This document shows positions 1 through 27,974 of a DNA stretch of 27,974 bases, one piece after another. This DNA is from Pleurobrachia bachei. Lineage: Eukaryota; Ctenophora; Tentaculata; Cydippida; Pleurobrachiidae. Positions within the stretch are counted from its first letter, which is position 1. The number at the start of each line of letters is the position of its first letter. Below the pieces are notes generated by a model that was not told the DNA's origin, ran no database searches, and worked only from the letters and a program-made list of their open reading frames with translations. The position numbers and the translations under genes are program-made. The stretch spans positions 1 through 27,974 of the forward strand of contig AVPN01000835.1 in assembly GCA_000695325.1 (NCBI GenBank). The letters are read 5' to 3'.

Positions 1-713
1 TCACGCCTCAATAAATAGTTTTACGTTGTAGTTGATGAAAGTTTGAAAGTATGAACTTAGGGTGGTGAGCGTCGTAACTTGTGTCATTGTATCAACTGAA
101 CATTCTGTTTTAAAATTTTTCACTGTGATTGAAGGAAATAAATAGGAATGGTATAAGGCTAGGAGTAGGAGTGAAAACAAAACTGGGCGCCATGTTAGTT
201 ATGTCAGTTATTTTTTCGTCGGTCTTAAAAACGGCCCCTGTGATAGGTTTCGAATACTTAAACTCGTATCTTTACTTAATTCCACCATTAATATTGTGTT
301 AAACGCCCTGGATAGATGATAGATAGATAAATGTCATCATCAATGTTTTTCGACTTTTGGATTAAAAAAAAGTCAAAAAATTGGAAAATTCGTCCTTTTA
401 AATTTTAATTTCGCCCACTTGCACTACACAATGCGGCATATCGAGGTTGCGCGGACATAGCATTTTCTCACCTTCCAAAAAAGTGTGTGATGGAAAACGC
501 TCCCAAAATCGACAAGAAAGGTCAATTAACCTAATTCTTTTTCACCAGACTTCTTCCTTATCGTCTCCCGATTCAATTGATACAACAGGAAAAGAAAATA
601 GATAAAAAATGCACAAGATATGATCAAAACAAAAACGTCCTTTCTTCTCAGGCTGATAAAACCTCGTATAGTAGAATATAGTCAGACTTTCTACATATCA
701 AAAGATAGATAAT
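1..713. repeat. Dispersed repeat copy 1 (about 70-410) and AT-rich flank
   Basis: Positions 70-410 resemble 7760-8095 along about 340 bp with small indels, sharing for example GTAACTTGTGTCA, GTGAAAACAAAACTGGGCGC and TTAAACGCCCTG. No ORF, tRNA-like box or clear terminal repeat was seen, so the class is unknown. The remaining bases to 713 show no gene. Confidence 0.8.
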
Positions 714-1729
714 TGTCCAATCTAGGTCACCCAGACAATGATCCTGGGAAACGGTGCGAAGGAAAGAGCCAGATCACCGTGAAGAGGAAGAAGGAAGTCA
801 AGAAATCATCAGATCACGGCATTTTAACTACGCGCACCGCAAATGTTGACACATCTACTTTACATGGGGGCGCGGAGAATCCGAGCCGCGTGTTCCACTT
901 TCGAAAAGAATCCGGGAAAATCAAAAGAGTCCAGAAGGGAGCAGATGAAGCAGAAAATTGCATTTTCTCACAACTTGGCATGAAGCCCCGACACCTGAAA
1001 GAAGGACCGTGTCAATATCGCATGACAGTATGTGTTTCGGTTGTCTGCTGCAATGCCAATAGACGGAGAATAACACCATGTCTACATTTAATAATCCTAT
1101 TCAAATATATATGGATTGTAACTCCATGAACTCTCAGTCGTATCAATGAAGTTAATAGTCTTATAGTCAATACTTTCTCTTCACTTGAGCCAGCCCTTGA
1201 TCGTTGATACCTACCTATGTGTTGTTGATCGAACGATAAACCATGAGCATTTGAATGGATAAACAGGGGGACGAGAGGGGAAGTGAAGACAGAGCCAAAG
1301 TTCATCCTCACCGTCCAAATTTTATTCTCGTCACCTGAAATTGGAAAACACAAGTTAATGTACTGCATACTCATGACAACCTCAATAAATATCATGATAT
1401 GAGAGAAGGGAGGTACCCCTTACAGTTACACTTACCAACGTATGATGTTGTTTTTGATTAATGCTTGTCGCTTGACAGGATTGATAATGCTTGATAGGGT
1501 TATTTTGAAGCTGTACTAGTATCCGGGGTAGCTTCCGAATGAACTCTTGATATCTGTGGAAGTAAATTTGATTCAACCTGAATATCACCCCAAAACTTTA
1601 GAGTTGGAACCAATATGTGCATATGCAAATTCAGTCGTCTGTGTTGTGACAAGAGGAATTATTTCCCTTACCCGTGGAGCTCGCGTGTAGACTGTATAGA
1701 AGTAGAGTGTATTCAGGCTTTCAGGGAGG

Positions 1730-1730
<1 letters not shown>
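714..1730. other. Region without a supportable gene; contains one solo minisatellite unit
   Basis: Short open frames occur on both strands, some next to splice-like sites (for example at 1332 and 1424, minus strand), but their phases do not chain and no family was recognised. A solitary, diverged unit of the 39-bp minisatellite lies at 1058-1096, about 700 bp before the array. Confidence 0.5.
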
Positions 1731-1797
<67 letters not shown>

Positions 1798-1807
1798 AAG
1801 AGAGAGA
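1731..1807. repeat. (GA)n microsatellite, left of the minisatellite
   Basis: About 75 bp of GA dinucleotides, ending GAAAGAAAGAGAGAGAATAG and running directly into the first degenerate minisatellite units. Confidence 0.95.
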
Positions 1808-4597
1808 ATAGACGGAAAGTAACTCAATGTTTAGATTTTAATCTATTTAGACAGAGTAACTCCACGGAGAGTAACTTCATGTTTTCAAATAGACGGAGAG
1901 TAACTCCATGTCTAAATCTAATCTAAATAGACGGAGGAGTAACTCCATGTCCAGCATTCAATCTAAATAGACGGAGAGTAACTCCATGTCCAGCATTCAA
2001 TCTAAATAGACGGAGAGTAACTCCATGTCCAGCATTCAATCTAAATAGACGGAGAGTAACTCCATGTCCAGCATTCAATCTAAATAGACGGAGAGTAACT
2101 CCATGTCCAGCATTCAATCTAAATAGACGGAGAGTAACTCCATGTCCAGCATTCAATCTAAATAGACGGAGAGTAACTCCATGTCCAGCATTCAATCTAA
2201 ATAGACGGAGAGTAACTCCATGTCCAGCATTCAATCTAAATAGACGGAGAGTAACTCCATGTCCAGCATTCAATCTAAATAGACGGAGAGTAACTCCATG
2301 TCCAGCATTCAATCTAAATAGACGGAGAGTAACTCCATGTCCAGCATTCAATCTAAATAGACGGAGAGTAACTCCATGTCTAGAATTCAATCTAAATAGA
2401 CGGAGAGTAACTCCATGTCTAGATTTAAGGTGAATAGACGGAAGGTAACTCCATGTCTAGATTTAAGGTGAATAGACGGAAGGTAAGTCCATGTCTAGCA
2501 TTCAATCTAAATAGACGGAGAGTAACTCCATGTCCAGCATTCAATCTAAATAGACGGAGAGTAACTCCATGTCTAGCATTGAATCTAAATAGACGGAGAG
2601 TAACTCCATGTCCAGCATTCAATCTAAATAGACGGAGAGTAACTCCATGTCCAGCATTCAATCTAAATAGACGGAGAGTAACTCCATGTCCAGCATTCAA
2701 TCTAAATAGACGGAGAGTAACTCCATGTCCAGCATTCAATCTAAATAGACGGAGAGTAACTCCATGTCCAGCATTCAATCTAAATAGACGGAGAGTAACT
2801 CCATGTCCAGCATTCAATCTAAATAGACGGAGAGTAACTCCATGTCCAGCATTCAATCTAAATAGACGGAGAGTAACTCCATGTCCAGCATTCAATCTAA
2901 ATAGACGGAGAGTAACTCCATGTCCAGCATTCAATCTAAATAGACGGAGAGTAACTCCATGTCCAGCATTCAATCTAAATAGACGGAGAGTAACTCCATG
3001 TCCAGCATTCAATCTAAATAGACGGAGAGTAACTCCATGTCCAGCATTCAATCTAAATAGACGGAGAGTAACTCCATGTCCAGCATTCAATCTAAATAGA
3101 CGGAGAGTAACTCCATGTCCAGCATTCAATCTAAATAGACGGAGAGTAACTCCATGTCCAGCATTCAATCTAAATAGACGGAGAGTAACTCCATGTCCAG
3201 CATTCAATCTAAATAGACGGAGAGTAACTCCATGTCCAGCATTCAATCTAAATAGACGGAGAGTAACTCCATGTCCAGCATTCAATCTAAATAGACGGAG
3301 AGTAACTCCATGTCCAGCATTCAATCTAAATAGACGGAGAGTAACTCCATGTCCAGCATTCAATCTAAATAGACGGAGAGTAACTCCATGTCCAGCATTC
3401 AATCTAAATAGACGGAGAGTAACTCCATGTCCAGCATTCAATCTAAATAGACGGAGAGTAACTCCATGTCCAGCATTCAATCTAAATAGACGGAGAGTAA
3501 CTCCATGTCCAGCATTCAATCTAAATAGACGGAGAGTAACTCCATGTCCAGCATTCAATCTAAATAGACGGAGAGTAACTCCATGTCCAGCATTCAATCT
3601 AAATAGACGGAGAGTAACTCCATGTCCAGCATTCAATCTAAATAGACGGAGAGTAACTCCATGTCCAGCATTCAATCTAAATAGACGGAGAGTAACTCCA
3701 TGTCCAGCATTCAATCTAAATAGACGGAGAGTAACTCCATGTCCAGCATTCAATCTAAATAGACGGAGAGTAACTCCATGTCCAGCATTCAATCTAAATA
3801 GACGGAGAGTAACTCCATGTCCAGCATTCAATCTAAATAGACGGAGAGTAACTCCATGTCCAGCATTCAATCTAAATAGACGGAGAGTAACTCCATGTCC
3901 AGCATTCAATCTAAATAGACGGAGAGTAACTCCATGTCCAGCATTCAATCTAAATAGACGGAGAGTAACTCCATGTCCAGCATTCAATCTAAATAGACGG
4001 AGAGTAACTCCATGTCCAGCATTCAATCTAAATAGACGGAGAGTAACTCCATGTCCAGCATTCAATCTAAATAGACGGAGAGTAACTCCATGTCCAGCAT
4101 TCAATCTAAATAGACGGAGAGTAACTCCATGTCCAGCATTCAATCTAAATAGACGGAGAGTAACTCCATGTCCAGCATTCAATCTAAATAGACGGAGAGT
4201 AACTCCATGTCCAGCATTCAATCTAAATAGACGGAGAGTAACTCCATGTCCAGCATTCAATCTAAATAGACGGAGAGTAACTCCATGTCCAGCATTCAAT
4301 CTAAATAGACGGAGAGTAACTCCATGTCCAGCATTCAATCTAAATAGACGGAGAGTAACTCCATGTCCAGCATTCAATCTAAATAGACGGAGAGTAACTC
4401 CATGTCCAGCATTCAATCTAAATAGACGGAGAGTAACTCCATGTCCAGCATTCAATCTAAATAGACGGAGAGTAACTCCATGTCCAGCATTCAATCTAAA
4501 TAGACGGAGAGTAACTCCATGTCCAGCATTCAATCTAAATAGACTAACTCCATGTCTAGAATTCAATCTAAATAGACGGAGAGTAACTCCATGTTAA
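1808..4597. repeat. 39-bp minisatellite array, about 70 units
   Basis: The unit begins AATAGACGGAGAGTAACTCC and continues ATGTCCAGCATTCAATCTA. Units in the middle (about 2600-4520) appear identical; those at both ends are variant (TCTAGA for TCCAGC, ATTTAAGGTG, a short unit lacking ACGGAGAG near 4545). Since 39 is divisible by 3, both strands have long open frames with 13-residue periods. These are by-products: no start context, splice logic or codon-level variation supports a protein. Confidence 0.97.
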
Positions 4598-4602
4598 TCT
4601 AA

Positions 4603-4695
4603 TTGGAGGGGAGAGGGAGAGAGATAGAGAGAGAGAGAGCCTCTCTCTCTCTCTCTCTCTCTCTCTGAGTGTGTGTGAGAGAAAGAGGGAGAGAT
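4603..4695. repeat. GA/CT microsatellite, right of the minisatellite
   Basis: A (GA)n run switches to (CT)n near 4640 and back to GA-rich, giving a hairpin-capable block immediately after the array. With 1731-1807 it brackets the minisatellite. Confidence 0.9.
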
Positions 4696-5136
4696 TTCTG
4701 TTTATCCTCATCATTCACACTGTCCACCTGAAAATACGAAAGATGCACAAAAACGAATATTGGAATTATAATATCTAAACCAATTTGTGTGTAAGTTACA
4801 CAGAGTAACACTTCTTGGTGTCCAATAAAAATCAGACAGCAAATTCTCATCACATGGTACTACATAATGTCTGATCAATTGGGTGAAAGGCGTCTATAAA
4901 ATAATTTCACTAACCTGTATTTAATCTGACATCATGCCAAGTTCCTGGTGGCTGGCAGGAAATGCAGAATATAGGGTAGAGGAAAACTCGTAACTACATT
5001 GGGAAGTCTGCGTGACATGATTGCATGGATCTTACCTTAGTTATAGGTGTTAGTTAAACAATTATAAAATTGGTTTTATTTCGAAATACTTTTTTCATAA
5101 CTCTACGATCATATTGTGCAGCAGCGGGGATAAGAG
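4696..5136. other. No gene seen
   Basis: About 440 bp of unassigned sequence. A minus-strand acceptor-like TTTTCAG near 4730 precedes a short open frame that runs into the GA/CT repeat, which is not convincing as an exon. Confidence 0.5.
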
Positions 5137-5139
5137 CAC

Positions 5140-5443
5140 AATTGTTCCATTTACGAGGGTAGAGCTGTATCATCCCTGCTCTTAGTCTTAGAGCAGGGAT
5201 GATACAGCTCTACCCACGTCATCTCGAAATGAGCACGACGTCTAATGCGTGAAACTAAATGATAAATGGAACAATTATGGAACAAAGAATAAGGATCGGT
5301 TTATTATTTATTAGCCGCATATCAGTGAGGAAGTTTTGTTTTCTCCTTCCGGCAGGACAGATAAGTAGACGTAGACAAGTAGACATGCTTCTACAATAAA
5401 AACAACGTCTTCTCATTTGAAGGAGAAAGCAAAACTTTCTCAC
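5140..5443. repeat. Foldback cluster of nested inverted repeats
   Basis: Three inverted repeats: a perfect 26-bp palindrome, 5157-5182 against 5190-5215, with a 7-nt loop; an outer 14-bp pair, 5140-5153 against 5263-5276; and a 25-bp pair with two mismatches, 5325-5349 against 5419-5443. No ORF. This looks like a small foldback element or two abutting ones. Confidence 0.9.
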
Positions 5444-5962
5444 CAATTATGGGACACTTACATAAGTTAGGGCGGATTCCACGGTACGTGTGGTATTTCC
5501 GAACTTCATGTCTCATGGATAACATTTCTCCACACTTCACGATCGGCCATCAAAGAGGTCATTTAGGAGGTTTCACTGAGTTCCGTGTAACGCCGCAGGT
5601 GTTTTGATCGCCCTCGTCTCGAGATTCTATGGGGTTGGCTGCACATAGAATTGGATCTAGACACTGGCAGAATGAAAAAGTCAGGGAATGGAAAGACTTC
5701 GAAAACAACATAACAAGTTTTTTGGAAGAAATGATGATACAATTCAAAAATACAATTTGGGCGGTTTTACGTCGAAGGAAGTTTTAGCTGTGTCATGTGG
5801 TGTGTGACCACGTTTTGAAAATGTACACCGCACTCGATTTTGGTGCCACACCCAAATTCGGCTTCCCACGGTAGCTTGGGAAGAAAAAAGACAACGCCGC
5901 GCACGTATTTGCGCGTGCAGGGGGCGAGCCGCCGCATTGTGCACTACACGCTTTTGAAAACG
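5444..5962. other. Unassigned stretch left of duplication copy L
   Basis: About 520 bp without a gene I can support. GC-rich around 5890-5985 with CpG-rich GCGC runs. Open frames on both strands are short and unrelated to any family I know. Confidence 0.5.
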
Positions 5963-6319
5963 CGCCGCGCGGGTTGGCCCGCGCAGTCAAAATGGAAGTG
6001 CAGGCGGATTTTACCCACGCGTTCCAAACAAGAACATTGGAAGAGAAGTATGTATTTCCATTTATCTTTGTTTTGTAGCATTAAAACAACTTATTTTGCA
6101 TCACATTCGTTATACAAAGGTAGAACTAATGTAAAATAAAAAGTGTAGGGTATAATGGTAACTATAACGGTCTATAAGTCTAACAGTAACAGTACAGTTA
6201 GTGTTACACTTAAAGTTATAATTACATACCAATACGTGACAATTTGTGATAATATACTGGCTTATCGTATTAGTGTACCTAATATATCACATCTTTTAAT
6301 TCTGACACTAGTCTAGTAA

Positions 6320-6407
6320 GACCTTCTCTGTCAGGCCAATGCTCTGACCACAGTTCTCTTGAGAGAAGCGAGAATTGGGTCAGGCCAATGCTCTGACAGG
6401 ACCTTCT
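6320..6407. mobile_element. Ultra-short hAT-like insertion with 8-bp target duplication
   Basis: A 72-bp insert (6328-6399) starts CTGTCA and ends TGACAG and is flanked by GACCTTCT on both sides (6320-6327, 6400-6407). Copy R has the related unoccupied site GGCCTTCTC at 8421-8429. Inside, TCAGGCCAATGCTCTGAC occurs twice. It has no coding capacity. Confidence 0.8.
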
Positions 6408-7112
6408 CGGGTTTTAATAAAACAAACCAAAACTTGCATACTTTCTTTTAATTTCTATTTGACAAATGTACGACTGCCGTAGATGCCGAATCATTCGGAA
6501 ACCGAAAATGAGGGTCAGATATCAAAATCATATTTATATTTCATATAATAAGTAGAAGTAGAACTCGTATATAGTCACAACTCACAAATAATAATCAAAT
6601 ACACACACAAGATCAATTCGTTCTCAAAAAACGGCCTTCAACTCTTATCTGCATCAACTTCATTTAGCTTTCTGTGGAAATTATTATGTACTCTAAATGA
6701 CAGTTGAAAAAATAAATTACTAAGCCCCCATTCAAAGTCGAACAAAATAGTCAACTGTAGACGTTATGACTCAAACATCACTACTTATTTGTTCTCTTGT
6801 TCGGAAAACAATGGAATAAACCTGTCTAGCGGTGCCGGCCCGAAAAACGCCGCCAGGCAGGCACGAACAAAACAAATGCAAATGATTAGGTACTCGACCC
6901 TTTTTCATTCAAAAGACCTCCCGCAGCTATCAGTTCACTGCAGCAGGCATTTAAAAAATGTCTCATCTTAGCTCTCTGGACTCTGCCCTTCATAGGATAG
7001 CATTTGAATTAGGGCCACCCTAAACACATGCAAACAATAATACACACATTTACACAGACACACACCTCCTCCTTGACTCAGGGGTAGGAATATATTAAAA
7101 GATGACACATTA

Positions 7113-25433
<18,321 letters not shown>

Positions 25434-26092
25434 CAGTTACTACTGCTCTGCTCCAATCAGTTGTACAATCTATCAGCTGTTATAGAGCCATCATGGTATA
25501 TTGTTGGTGTATCATTAGTGGGCTATATAGAAGAGGTGTGTTAGTTTGAATGGAGCGCGGAAAACAGTGTCAAGCGACTGAAGTGTTTTAAGTGGGGTTT
25601 GTAAAACAGTAGAAGGGAGACACACACACACACAGCCACAAAACAAGGAAAACGAGTATGCACTACTGTATAACAGTATACATTAGGCTGCATTATATAG
25701 AGTGCTATTATACACTGCATATATCACTTCATGTACAGCATACACACAATATAACGATAATTGGGAGACCTAAAACTGGAAGGAACAGACAGACACTAAT
25801 TCAGGAAACGGTTACAAAAATACATTTACACAACAACGTCTCTAGAATAAATACAATCACTTACAAGCTGCAGGATGGGGATGTTAATTGTTCAATGGTA
25901 CTGTTTGCTACTGGTGGATATATTTCAACAGCCTACAGTACAATTAAAAACTTCCCATTTTCAACAACTAGAAAAACCTTCAATAATTAGACCGAAAATA
26001 TAAAGCCTCTCTTTTACTACGTGGGATCACAAATTAGGACCCTAGGTACAAAGTTCTACTGTGACAAGAAAAGGTACTATGTACTCACAACC
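25434..26092. other. Intergenic region between hydrolase 3' end and SPCA distal start
   Basis: About 660 bp between two minus-strand genes. It should contain the hydrolase 3'UTR and the distal pump promoter. A (CA)n tract lies at 25620-25634. No ORF of note. Confidence 0.6.
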
Positions 26093-26596
26093 TTACCCTA
26101 CTACCTCATGGATGTACTGGACAACATTCTTCAGGTGCTCAACAGCAAGTTCATCTGATCCAAAAAGAAACATAAACCCATGACTAGCCCTACTCTCCTC
26201 CACACACCGCACCCTCACCCCATGCTCCCTCAACCACTCCGCATAATGGACCGCCTCGTCCCTTATCGCATCACGGGTCAGGGCCAGCACATAGGTATCA
26301 GGTAGATCAGTTGGATCATCATCAAAGAGAGGGAACGCGTAACAGTTCCGGAGGTTGTCCGGTGACACAGCCAGCTCTCTTCGAACCAACATTTCAGGAC
26401 CTTTCTCAGAGGGGTCGACAATCCGGGACCAGTACGCGGGTACACCCCACATCTTGTCAGGGTAGCCGACTGTGTCCAGGAGAGATAGATCCCCAGCGAT
26501 GTAGTAGGAGATGTATTTGCGGAGATTGTCCAGATCTTTGTCCAGGTAGGAACCCATTAGATAGTTGTAACAACCCAGAACTGGGTAGATCAATAC
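26093..26596 (-). CDS. Terminal exon of an AADAC/NCEH1-like alpha/beta hydrolase (partial gene)
   Basis: Serine-hydrolase C-terminal half, alpha/beta-hydrolase-3 group (arylacetamide deacetylase / neutral cholesterol ester hydrolase relatives), which cleave carboxyl esters, usually at the ER membrane. The acceptor CGCCTCCCAG precedes GTATTGATC at 26596; the frame runs 167 codons to TAA at 26095-26093. VLIYPVLGC starts the exon; TRDAIRDEAVHYAEWL carries the expected catalytic Asp (DAIRDE), and SHGFMF carries the catalytic His. The HGGG oxyanion motif and the GDSAG nucleophile belong to earlier exons that I could not find between 26600 and the window end, so that intron exceeds 1.3 kb or the exons lie outside. 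It is on the same strand as SPCA, ending about 660 bp before its distal start. The ester substrate is unknown. Confidence 0.85.
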   Translation of the reverse strand, partial: VLIYPVLGCYNYLMGSYLDKDLDNLRKYISYYIAGDLSLLDTVGYPDKMWGVPAYWSRIVDPSEKGPEMLVRRELAVSPDNLRNCYAFPLFDDDPTDLPDTYVLALTRDAIRDEAVHYAEWLREHGVRVRCVEESRASHGFMFLFGSDELAVEHLKNVVQYIHEVVG

Positions 26597-27600
26597 CTGG
26601 GAGGCGATGATTTGTTAACAGATCGTTAAACTTCAATTTACATTTTAAAATGGCTCACAAAAGTTCAGATTATGAACAATACTCATTACACACACAGGCC
26701 AGGAGAAGAGCAAAAGTATCTGCAGAAAAATAAACCAATGCAAAATTCAAAGTTTAACACAATAAAGGAGTGTAATATGAGAAAATAAGAATATCTCCTT
26801 TATTGTCTAGGTCTCCACTAATTTTGATGAGGTATAGGGAGAAACAGCCCCAACGTATTCCCCGCCAGTTACTATTCAAGATTTATATTTCTAAGTTTCT
26901 TATACTGTCACTGGTCCTAGGTAAAAAGTCTGCGAGTGTTCGATAGATCAAGTCACAACGGTCCAACACAGAAATTGACCCACAGCAAGAAAAGAAATCA
27001 GGGGTGTGTGAGTGTGTTGGCCGAGTGCGCGCCCCTCTCTCTATTTGGAAAGTATCGCGCGCCACAGAAAGTACGACCCAACCCACATCTGATCACTGAT
27101 CGCAGTGCGCCAGATGAGACATCATGGAAGCGATCCATGGGAGTAGCAACTATTTATCCAGCTGGTGTTGGATTAGTTGTAATTGAATCACACATTTAGT
27201 AAGAGTGCACGGTACTGAATGAAATTACAATAAAGAGAGGATCAAGAGGCAAGACTTTGCATACATGCTTGTTATGTTCGAACAGGTAACCCTTCTTTAG
27301 ATGTTTCGTGGGCGGGGTGCGTGAAACAGAGTCTAGCTAGGCGAGGGCAGACTCTTTTGATCTTTAAGGGGAATTAAAACATGGTAAATGTAAAACGACA
27401 GGGGGAGCAGAGGTTTGCTACCCTGTCAGTACGGAACAGGTAACTCAACATGAATGGTTAGTGGTTACTCGACACCAACGAAAGCATTGGTATGTTCTAA
27501 CCCTCATTTACATTTGCGAAAGGGGGTCGAGCTATGCATAATGCAACGAAAGCAGTAAACACCCAAGGGAGCCCCATCATAACAAAAGTTCCTGACAATT
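26597..27600. other. Probable hydrolase intron, no exon found
   Basis: I looked for HGGG and GDSAG coding segments on the minus strand and found none. A short hydrophobic frame (MMGLPWVFTA..., minus, from 27583) is too weak to call. Confidence 0.5.
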
Positions 27601-27974
27601 GACCAGTAAACGACCGGACAGGGGTTTTTAAAACCGACCGGAACCGGACCGGACATTCAAAAAAAAATTTAAAACCGGACCGGACCGGACAAAAACCGGA
27701 CCGGACACGGGTTGGTGTCTTCATGAACTTTGGATGGTTCGATGTCGCCAAATAAATATAAATTTGTCTGGAGAACATGTCGAACAGGCTGAGGGTTAAC
27801 CTTATGAGATATATACACTATTTACTAATGTATGCACTTAATTATTTTAAATTTTATTCCGTTTTCTAAAGAATTTTGTTTCAAAATTAAATTGTTTTCC
27901 TTGGTCTTGGTTCATTGTGTCCGGTTGTCTTGTCCGGTCAATTTTGTAAAAACCGACCGGAACCGGACCGGACA
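27600..27974. repeat. CCGGACCGGA-rich repeat
   Basis: The motif ACCGACCGGAACCGGACC followed by GGACA occurs at about 27634-27656 and again at 27951-27974, with further ACCGGACCGGAC copies in between. Self-complementary CCGG/TCCGGT pieces allow hairpins. The element continues past the window end. Confidence 0.75.

Noticed and set aside
1332-1588. Two minus-strand segments with good acceptor/donor look (about 1424-1560 and 1217-1332)
   Set aside because: The phase-0 donor of the first does not fit the phase-1 acceptor of the second, and neither resembles a known protein.
2453-4597. 714-codon open frame with a 13-residue repeat (and its minus-strand counterpart)
   Set aside because: Produced by a 39-bp tandem repeat, open on both strands at once, with no start context, splice sites or selection signal. 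Treated as minisatellite only.
1808-4597. CRISPR array
   Set aside because: Units are contiguous 39-bp repeats with no unique spacers, in intron-containing animal DNA.
4599-4853. Minus-strand frame with VDSVNDEDKQKSLPLS after an acceptor-like TTTTCAG
   Set aside because: It runs directly into a CT/GA microsatellite and has no partner exon or family match.
27497-27778. Signal-peptide-like MMGLPWVFTAFVALCIA on the minus strand as first exon of the hydrolase
   Set aside because: No exons with the HGGG and GDSAG motifs lie between it and 26596, and the donor is poor.

Overview
The window is animal nuclear DNA: intron-rich genes with consensus GT...AG junctions and ordinary metazoan protein families, in sequence full of microsatellites, hairpins and very short inverted-repeat insertions. 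A sponge or other early-branching invertebrate would fit, but nothing visible fixes the clade. No bacterial or viral gene was recognised.

Three protein genes can be supported. (1) A complete secretory-pathway Ca2+/Mn2+-ATPase (SPCA, ATP2C family) runs on the minus strand from 25433 to 7113. I could follow it exon by exon with consistent splice phases; the protein is 899 or 904 residues depending on the first exon used. (2) An SLC35F1/F2-type membrane transporter lies on the plus strand (exons 13766-13867 and 14032-14904) inside an intron of the pump gene. Its first exon was not located. (3) The last exon of an AADAC/NCEH1-like alpha/beta hydrolase lies on the minus strand at 26093-26596; the rest of that gene is outside the window.

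The pump gene is the most remarkable part. It carries three separate layers of exon duplication. At the 5' end are two alternative first-exon sets (25433-24598 and 23332-23153), each opened by an ATG behind an in-frame stop and each joining exon 2 in phase. In the middle, nested tandem duplications of 1269 and 2032 bp (14904-20524) give two copies of exons 10 and 11, three of exon 12 and a truncated extra exon 9. At the 3' end, the last two exons exist twice (9248-9786 and 7113-7634) with 17 synonymous and 1 conservative replacement difference, so both copies appear to be kept by selection.

Layout from left to right: 1-1800 dispersed repeat and unassigned DNA; 1808-4597 a 39-bp minisatellite of about 70 units between GA microsatellites; 4600-5960 foldback DNA; 5963-9796 two diverged copies of the 3' end of the pump gene, separated by hairpins and a dispersed repeat; 9797-12053 pump exons 16-13; 12054-14904 the nested transporter; 14904-20524 the tandem-duplication array; 20525-23332 pump exons 9-2 and the proximal first exon; 23333-25433 hairpins and the distal first exons; 25434-26092 intergenic; 26093-26596 hydrolase; then repeats with CCGG-rich motifs to the end.

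The introns also hold ultra-short DNA-transposon-like insertions of 26-76 bp with inverted ends and 8- or 9-bp target duplications. One is nested in another, and one empty site can be read in the paralogous copy.
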